From: JAYZAP01 sp964645285
GTDB lineage: Bacteria; Pseudomonadota; Alphaproteobacteria; JAAXGF01
Length of the DNA: 11,834 nt
Assembly: GCA_964645285.1 (NCBI GenBank)
Contig: CAZYDR010000110.1
Location: forward strand, 1 to 11,834
Direction: 5' to 3'
Part shown: piece after piece, positions 7,584 to 11,834 of the stretch
How the letters are laid out: each line of letters opens with the position of its first letter
Position numbering within the stretch: position 1 is the stretch's first letter
The notes under the pieces: model-generated
Databases searched by the model: none
What the model was told of the DNA's origin: nothing
The model's input: only the letters and a program-made list of their open reading frames with translations
Position numbers and translations under genes: made by a program

Positions 7584-8560
7584 GTACAACGCCGCTGCTC
7601 GAAGCCCGAGGATTGACCAAGTATTTCCCGCTCCGTGGCGCCGGACTATTAGCAGCCAAGAAGGGCGACCTGCGTGCGGTCGAGGATGTCACCATTGAAC
7701 TGCACCCCGGCAAGACCTTCGCGGTGGTCGGTGAATCGGGCTGCGGCAAGACAACCCTGGCCCGTATGCTGGCTCTTCTACACCGCCCGACCAGCGGCGA
7801 ATTACGCTTCGATGGCAAATTTATTTTATCAAATAATACACGTAATATCAATCTGTTACGTCGTAATATTCAGATGGTCTCTCAAGATCCGTTTAGCGCT
7901 CTCAACCCGCGTATGACGGTTGCCACGATTATCTCGGAACCGCTGCGCATTCATCGCCAACCGAGCCGCGCCGAGCGGGTCGCGGAATTGATGGAAGCCG
8001 TGGGCCTGGCGCCGTCTCTGGGTGACCGCTACCCTCATGAGTTCTCCGGCGGCCAGCGCCAGCGCATCGGCATCGCCCGCGCCTTGGCTCTGGAGCCCCG
8101 ACTAGTCATTGCCGACGAGCCGGTCTCGGCCCTCGACGTCTCGGTCCAGAGCCAGGTGCTCAACCTCATGCAGGACCTCCAGGACGATCTCGGCGTGGCC
8201 TATCTGTTGGTCAGCCACGACCTCGCCGTGGTCGACCACATGGCCGATCAGGTGGCGGTAATGTATCTCGGGCGGGTGGTCGAGAGCGCCGCCCGTGAAG
8301 ACCTGTTCGAGCGACCCAGCCACCCCTATACCCGCGCCCTGATGCGCGCCATTCCCAAACCCGGCGGCGCCAAGCGCACCACCAGCGTCGGCCTCGGCGG
8401 CGAGATGCCGAGCCCGCTCGACCCGCCGGCCGGCTGTCCGTTCCATCCGCGCTGCCCCAACGCCGTCGATATCTGCCGCCGGGAACGCCCGGCGCTTGAG
8501 GCGGTGGCTGATAGTGGTGACGGCCACCGCGCCGCCTGCCATCTCATAGGGTGGGCCTAG
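7580..8560 (+). CDS. Peptide-type ABC transporter ATP-binding protein (DppF/OppF-like)
   Basis: This 326-residue second ATPase should pair with the preceding one. It has Walker A GESGCGKT (51-58), Q-loop Gln102 in MVSQDPFSALNP, signature FSGGQ (155-159), Walker B LVIADE (175-180) and switch His213. The C-terminal extension has SHPYTRALMRAIP and cysteines 286, 292, 299 and 320, matching the possible Fe-S pattern of its partner. Its ATG overlaps the previous stop (ATGA), which indicates translational coupling. Oddly, codons 80-98 (7817-7873) are very AT-rich, using TTA, AAT, ACA and CGT in a gene that otherwise prefers G or C at third positions. The frame and family length are preserved, but the usual VFQDP reads VSQDP. 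The first permease starts 3 bases after the stop. Confidence 0.95.
   Translation: MSTTPLLEARGLTKYFPLRGAGLLAAKKGDLRAVEDVTIELHPGKTFAVVGESGCGKTTLARMLALLHRPTSGELRFDGKFILSNNTRNINLLRRNIQMVSQDPFSALNPRMTVATIISEPLRIHRQPSRAERVAELMEAVGLAPSLGDRYPHEFSGGQRQRIGIARALALEPRLVIADEPVSALDVSVQSQVLNLMQDLQDDLGVAYLLVSHDLAVVDHMADQVAVMYLGRVVESAAREDLFERPSHPYTRALMRAIPKPGGAKRTTSVGLGGEMPSPLDPPAGCPFHPRCPNAVDICRRERPALEAVADSGDGHRAACHLIGWA
7817..7873 (+). other. AT-rich, codon-shifted patch inside the second ATPase gene
   Basis: By hand count 13 of these 57 bases are G or C (about 23%), against a clearly GC-rich background, and 16 of 19 codons end in A or T. The patch encodes residues 80-98, between the Walker A region and the Q-loop. 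It holds an 8-base direct repeat CGTAATAT (7841 and 7862, 21 bases apart) and an inverted pair TTACG-T-CGTAA (7856-7866). Milder low-GC codon use continues to about 7960. It could be a short imported tract, a site with a DNA-level role, or a mixed-strain assembly effect. Confidence 0.75.
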
Positions 8561-8563
8561 GCC

Positions 8564-9532
8564 ATGAAACGCTATGTGGCGGGGCGCCTAGTCGAGACGT
8601 TTGTTGTCCTGGCAGTCATGAGCTTTCTGATCTACGGGCTGATCGGCCTGATGCCGGGCGACCCCATCGACATCATGGTCCAGGCCGACCCCAATCTGAC
8701 TACCGCCGATGCCGCCCGCCTCAAGGCGCTCTACGGTCTCGATAAGCCACTCCACGAACGCTACCTCAACTGGCTCACGGCGGCCCTGGAGGGCGACCTG
8801 GGCTATTCCCGCATCCACAACGCGCCGGTACTCGACATCATCATGCCGCGGCTCTCCAACACCCTGGTGCTCATGGGACTGAGCTTCGTGGTGTCGCTAC
8901 TGATCGCCCTACCCATCGGCATCTACTCGGCGCTGCGGCCCTATGGGGCGCGGGATTACGCGGTCAATTTCATGGCCCTGGCCGGCATCTCCATACCGGT
9001 ATTCTGGTTCGCCCTCATGCTGATCTACCTGTTCGCGGTCGAGTGGCGCCTGCTGCCGGCCAGTGGCATGCAGACCATCGGCGTGGACAGCCTGGCGGAC
9101 CGGGCCAAGTATCTGGTGCTTCCCGTGCTCACCCTGAGCGCCGCCAGCGCTGGCGGGTTCACCCGCTTCGTCCGCGCCTCGACCATGGAAACCATGCGCC
9201 AGGATTACATCCGCACCGCTCGGGCCAAGGGGCTGCCGGAAGGCCGGGTAGTGTTCAAGCACGCCCTGCGCAACGCCCTGATCCCGGTGGTCACTATCGT
9301 CGCCTTGAGTTTCGGCGGTCTGTTCTCCGGCGCCCTGATCACCGAGACCATGTTCTCGTACCTGGGCATGGGCAAGCTGATCTACGATTCAATCCTCGGC
9401 AACGACTTCAATCTGGCTTTGGTTTGCCTGTTGTTCGCCACCCTGGTCACCCTGCTGGCCAACCTCGCCGCCGATCTTTGTTACGCCTGGCTCGACCCGC
9501 GCATTTCCTATCAGCGCGAGGGGGCAATATGA
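8564..9532 (+). CDS. Peptide-type ABC transporter permease (DppB/OppB-like)
   Basis: This 322-residue inner-membrane protein should form half of the translocation channel. It has the DppB-type layout: an N-terminal membrane helix (about 9-30) with MPGDPIDIMV (30-39), a periplasmic loop with LYGLDKPLHERYLNWL (56-71) and GDLGYS (77-82), then about five further helices (near 98-122, 135-160, 184-200, 238-262 and 284-306). The cytoplasmic coupling (EAA) loop is DYIRTARAKGLPEGRVVFKH (214-233), which docks on the ATPases. The ATG lies 3 bases after the TAG of the preceding ATPase, and the TGA overlaps the next ATG. It ends LDPRISY, a typical family tail. Confidence 0.95.
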   Translation: MKRYVAGRLVETFVVLAVMSFLIYGLIGLMPGDPIDIMVQADPNLTTADAARLKALYGLDKPLHERYLNWLTAALEGDLGYSRIHNAPVLDIIMPRLSNTLVLMGLSFVVSLLIALPIGIYSALRPYGARDYAVNFMALAGISIPVFWFALMLIYLFAVEWRLLPASGMQTIGVDSLADRAKYLVLPVLTLSAASAGGFTRFVRASTMETMRQDYIRTARAKGLPEGRVVFKHALRNALIPVVTIVALSFGGLFSGALITETMFSYLGMGKLIYDSILGNDFNLALVCLLFATLVTLLANLAADLCYAWLDPRISYQREGAI

Positions 9533-10446
9533 GCGACGTCACCATCGCGCCAGGGCGTTCCATGGCGTCGCTCACCCTGCGGCGCTTCCTGCGTCATCGC
9601 ATGGCGGTGGCCAGCGCCGTAGCTTTGGCCGTGCTGGCCGCCGTCGTCGCCGCCGCGCCCCTGGTCGAGATGGTATTGGGTATCGACGCCAACCAGGTCG
9701 ATCTGATGGCGCGCTTCGGCTCGCCCGGTCCGGGCCACCCTCTGGGCACCGACGAATTGGGGCGCGACGTACTAGCGCGTCTCCTTTATGGCGGCCAGAT
9801 ATCCCTGGTGGTCGCCCTGGTCACCGCCGCCGCCGCCGCCATCATCGGCACCGCTATGGGCCTGGTGGCCGGCTACTACGGCGGTTGGGTCGATGCTGTT
9901 TTGATGCGGGTGACGGACGGGGTTATCGCCTTGCCGTTACTGCCACTGCTCATCGTGCTGGCGGCCATCGACATGAGCCGCATCCCACTCCTCGCCCCCC
10001 TCGCCGGTGCCGAGGGCGAAAGCCTCTATCGCATCGTGTTGATTATCACCCTGGTCGGCTGGACCACGGTGGCGCGGCTGGTGCGAGGCGCCGCCCTGAC
10101 CTTGCGCGAGCGCGAGTACGTGGTCGCCGCGCGAGGCATGGGGGCGAGCGGCCTGCGCATCATGGCGACCCATATCCTGCCCAATTCGATTTCGCCGATT
10201 ATCGTCGCCACCACTCTGTCGGTGGGCAACATCATCCTGTTCGAATCGGTGCTTAGCTTCCTCGGCCTCGGCATCCAGCCGCCCATCGCAAGCTGGGGCA
10301 ATATGCTGAACAACGCCCAGGAACTGATTTATGAGGCCCCGGCCCTGGCCTTCTATCCCGGTCTGCTGATTTTCCTCACGGTTATAGCCTTCAATTTCCT
10401 CGGCGACGGCCTGCAGGACGCGCTGGATCCCAAGGCGGTGAGTTAA
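9529..10446 (+). CDS. Peptide-type ABC transporter permease (DppC/OppC-like)
   Basis: This 305-residue protein is the second half of the channel. The frame is open far upstream inside the previous gene, but ATG 9529 is chosen because it forms an ATGA overlap with that gene's stop and gives the normal family N-terminus. Landmarks are SLTLRRFLRHRMAVAS before the first helix (about 27-46), the conserved HPLGTDELGRDVLARLLYGG (70-89), the coupling loop EYVVAARGMGASGLRIMATH (196-215), FLGLGIQPPIASWGNML (244-260) and the end GDGLQDALDP (292-301). Helices lie near 88-115, 127-148, 168-186, 222-245 and 270-292. A run of GCC codons (9824-9840) encodes an Ala stretch in the second helix. It closes the operon, and its stop is 10 bases from that of the convergent PLP-enzyme gene. 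Confidence 0.95.
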   Translation: MSDVTIAPGRSMASLTLRRFLRHRMAVASAVALAVLAAVVAAAPLVEMVLGIDANQVDLMARFGSPGPGHPLGTDELGRDVLARLLYGGQISLVVALVTAAAAAIIGTAMGLVAGYYGGWVDAVLMRVTDGVIALPLLPLLIVLAAIDMSRIPLLAPLAGAEGESLYRIVLIITLVGWTTVARLVRGAALTLREREYVVAARGMGASGLRIMATHILPNSISPIIVATTLSVGNIILFESVLSFLGLGIQPPIASWGNMLNNAQELIYEAPALAFYPGLLIFLTVIAFNFLGDGLQDALDPKAVS

Positions 10447-10456
10447 TAACCGGCGA

Positions 10457-11632
10457 TTACGCCAAGGCCTCGACTGCCGTGCACAGGCGATCGATCTCTT
10501 CCTCGCTGTTGTAATAGTGCACCGAAGCGCGCACCACGTCGCCGGGTACCCGGCTTTCCATGTCGAGACGGGTCGAGAACACGGTCGAGGTCGAGACGTT
10601 GATCGCCTGATCGGCAAGGACCTGTTTAATTTCGCCCGCGTCACGGCCTGCCATGGAGAACGACGTGATACCGCAGCGTTCGGCGCCGATGTCCCATACT
10701 GTGACGCCGCGGATGCCGGCGAGCCGCGCCCGCAAGTCCTCGACCAAGCCGTAGATACGGTCACGGATGTCTTCCAGGCCCCAGGCCCGCGCGTAGTCGA
10801 TGGCGGCGGCGAGGCCGATCTTGCCGGCGACGTTGGATTCCCAGTTCTCGAAGCGCCGCGCGCCGGGAACAACTTCGTAGCGGTCGGCAGCCACCCATTT
10901 GGCGGCTCGAAGGTCGAGAAAAACGGGTTCAAGTTTGTCCGCAAGGGCGCCGCGAACGTAGAGGAACCCGGTGCCGCGCGGGCCGCGCAGGTACTTGCGG
11001 CCGGTCGCCGATAGCATGTCACAGCCGATCGCCTCGACATCGATGGGCATTTGCCCGACCGACTGGCAGGCGTCCAGCAGGTAAGTCACGCCAGCGTCCC
11101 GCGCCACCCGGCCGACCGCCGCCGCCGGGTTGACCAACCCGCCGTTGGTCGGCACATGGGTGATCGAGATCAGCTTGACCCGGTCGTCGATCATGTCCGC
11201 CAGGGCGGCCACCGATATCTGGCCGTGCTCGTCGTTGGGAACGGCCTCGACCACGGCGCCGGTTTTCCGCGCCACCTGCAGATAGGCGATGTAGTTGGAG
11301 ACGTATTCGGCCTTGGCCGTGAGAATGCGGTCGCCGGACTTGAAGTCGAGAGAGTAAAACGCCATGTCCCAGGCACGGGTGGCGTTCTCGACGAAGGCGA
11401 TCTCATGGGCCCGGCAATTGATTAGCGACGCCGCCGAGTCGTAGGACCGATCCAGGGCCGCGCCATTCCTAGCAAAGGCCTCGTAGCCGCCAATTTCGGC
11501 CTCGAGACGCAAATGGTTGGTGGTGGCGTCGAGGACCGGCTGGGGCATCAGCCCGGCGCCGGCGTTATTGAAATGGGCAACATTGGCGCAGCCCGGCGTT
11601 TCGCGTCGCGCGCGATCTAAATCGATGGTCAC
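10457..11632 (-). CDS. Class V aminotransferase-fold PLP-dependent enzyme, not a canonical cysteine desulfurase
   Basis: This 391-residue cytosolic enzyme has the fold-type-I layout of SufS/isopenicillin-epimerase relatives. The N-terminal block is HFNNAGAGLMPQPV (20-33). Asp187 and Gln190 (LLDACQSVGQ) should hold the PLP ring, and Lys213 in SATGRKYLRGPRGTGFLYVR should form the Schiff base. The C-terminal block VRASVHYYNSEEEID has Arg368 as likely carboxylate binder. In SufS-type desulfurases this block reads CRAS with a catalytic cysteine; here the position is Val367, and AEYVSN (108-113) replaces the usual EHHxN. Sulfur transfer by the SufS mechanism is therefore unlikely. A C-S lyase, EgtE-like lyase, epimerase or aminotransferase are candidates. 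The start is a GTG at 11632 with GGAGG 7 bases upstream. Convergence with the transporter gives no firm functional link. Confidence 0.88.
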   Translation of the reverse strand: MTIDLDRARRETPGCANVAHFNNAGAGLMPQPVLDATTNHLRLEAEIGGYEAFARNGAALDRSYDSAASLINCRAHEIAFVENATRAWDMAFYSLDFKSGDRILTAKAEYVSNYIAYLQVARKTGAVVEAVPNDEHGQISVAALADMIDDRVKLISITHVPTNGGLVNPAAAVGRVARDAGVTYLLDACQSVGQMPIDVEAIGCDMLSATGRKYLRGPRGTGFLYVRGALADKLEPVFLDLRAAKWVAADRYEVVPGARRFENWESNVAGKIGLAAAIDYARAWGLEDIRDRIYGLVEDLRARLAGIRGVTVWDIGAERCGITSFSMAGRDAGEIKQVLADQAINVSTSTVFSTRLDMESRVPGDVVRASVHYYNSEEEIDRLCTAVEALA

Positions 11633-11639
11633 AGTCCGG

Positions 11640-11644
11640 CCTCC
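11640..11644 (-). promoter_or_regulatory. Ribosome binding site that fixes the GTG start of the PLP enzyme
   Basis: On the minus strand this reads GGAGG, with 7 bases between it and the GTG at 11632. The spacing is ideal and supports GTG as the true start. A TAGAAT hexamer (minus strand, 11667-11662) about 30 bases before the start codon resembles a -10 box, but I see no matching -35, so the promoter itself is not called. Confidence 0.7.
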
Positions 11645-11740
11645 GAAATGGTAGGTAGATAATTCTACTGGTCGTCCGAAAAAAAGAATTTATTAACCCT
11701 GTCCCTGTAGTCCGAAACGCTAGCGCGAGCAATTGCGGTT

Positions 11741-11751
11741 TGATATATACT
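11741..11751 (+). promoter_or_regulatory. Candidate extended -10 promoter of tRNA-Asn
   Basis: TGATATATACT contains TG, one base, then TATATA, the extended -10 pattern; TATACT overlaps it in a second register. A GC-rich stretch (CGGCGCTCGG, 11752-11761) follows where the discriminator and transcription start would be, a feature often seen at stringently controlled stable-RNA promoters. No good -35 lies at the right distance. The tRNA begins 25 bases after this box. Confidence 0.5.
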
Positions 11752-11775
11752 CGGCGCTCGGTTGCGAGAGTTTAT

Positions 11776-11834
11776 TCCTCGGTAGCTCAGTTGGTAGAGC
11801 GGGTGGCTGTTAACCACCATGTCGCTGGTTCGAG
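11776..11834 (+). tRNA. tRNA-Asn (anticodon GTT), 3' end cut off by the window
   Basis: The cloverleaf reads clearly: acceptor strand TCCTCGG (11776-11782), D stem GCTC/GAGC (11785-11788 with 11797-11800) around AGTTGGTA, anticodon stem GGTGG/CCACC (11802-11806 with 11814-11818) around CTGTTAA with anticodon GTT at 11809-11811, variable loop ATGTC, T-stem strand GCTGG and the T-loop start TTCGAG. About 17 bases, including the 3' T-stem and acceptor strands, lie beyond the window. Sequence and anticodon match bacterial tRNA-Asn. Confidence 0.95.

Noticed and set aside
9043..9528. Open frame extending the second permease upstream by 162 codons inside the first permease gene
   Set aside because: It overlaps well-conserved permease sequence in another frame and its translation shows no membrane or family features; ATG 9529 gives the standard DppC N-terminus and an ATGA overlap.
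9824..9840. CCG/GCC triplet run in the second permease as a possible phase-variation repeat
   Set aside because: The unit is three bases, so slippage would only add or remove alanines in a membrane helix; such runs are common in GC-rich coding DNA.
11760..11834. tRNA-Asn as an island integration site
   Set aside because: No integrase, direct repeat of the tRNA 3' end or foreign cargo is visible, and the 3' end where integration would occur lies outside the window.
1..11834. Defence, toxin-antitoxin, CRISPR, phage or retroelement system
   Set aside because: Every long credible frame is a metabolic, transport or small membrane protein, and no repeat-spacer array, reverse transcriptase, nuclease or transposase motif was seen on either strand.

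Overview
The window is GC-rich bacterial chromosome, densely packed with ordinary metabolic and transport genes. The codon use, the fatty-acid oxidation gene pair and the style of the peptide transporter suggest a proteobacterium, most likely an alphaproteobacterium of the Rhodospirillales type. That placement is inference from gene style; no rRNA or marker gene is present to prove it. No stretch longer than 300 bases lacks a gene.

Left part (1-4818), fatty-acid and acyl-CoA metabolism. A crotonase-family gene enters from beyond the left edge on the + strand. It converges, across a strong palindrome (773-808), on a minus-strand block that reads in the order: small 150-residue membrane protein (4818-4366), fused enoyl-CoA hydratase/3-hydroxyacyl-CoA dehydrogenase (4265-2163), and acyl-CoA thiolase (2018-831). 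The last two together supply the hydration, second oxidation and thiolysis steps of beta-oxidation. The 144-base spacer between them can form a row of hairpins, including a perfect 16-bp stem right after the stop codon of the upstream gene.

Middle and right (4951-10446), a five-gene peptide-type ABC importer on the + strand. The order is periplasmic binding protein, two ATPases, two permeases. Two junctions use ATGA stop/start overlaps (7580-7583 and 9529-9532), so the genes are almost certainly one translationally coupled operon. The first ATPase has a start-codon problem. The second carries a sharply AT-rich, codon-shifted patch of 57 bases (7817-7873) in front of its Q-loop.

Right end. 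A minus-strand class V (fold type I) PLP enzyme lacking the desulfurase cysteine (10457-11632) converges on the transporter with only 10 bases between the stop codons. After a 143-base AT-richer gap holding promoter-like sequence, a tRNA-Asn(GTT) begins on the + strand and is cut off by the window end.

I found no defence system, CRISPR array, transposase, phage gene or clearly new multi-gene system. The items that deserve a second look are small in scale: the AT-rich mosaic patch, the missing standard start codon, the hairpin array, and the PLP enzyme of unknown substrate.
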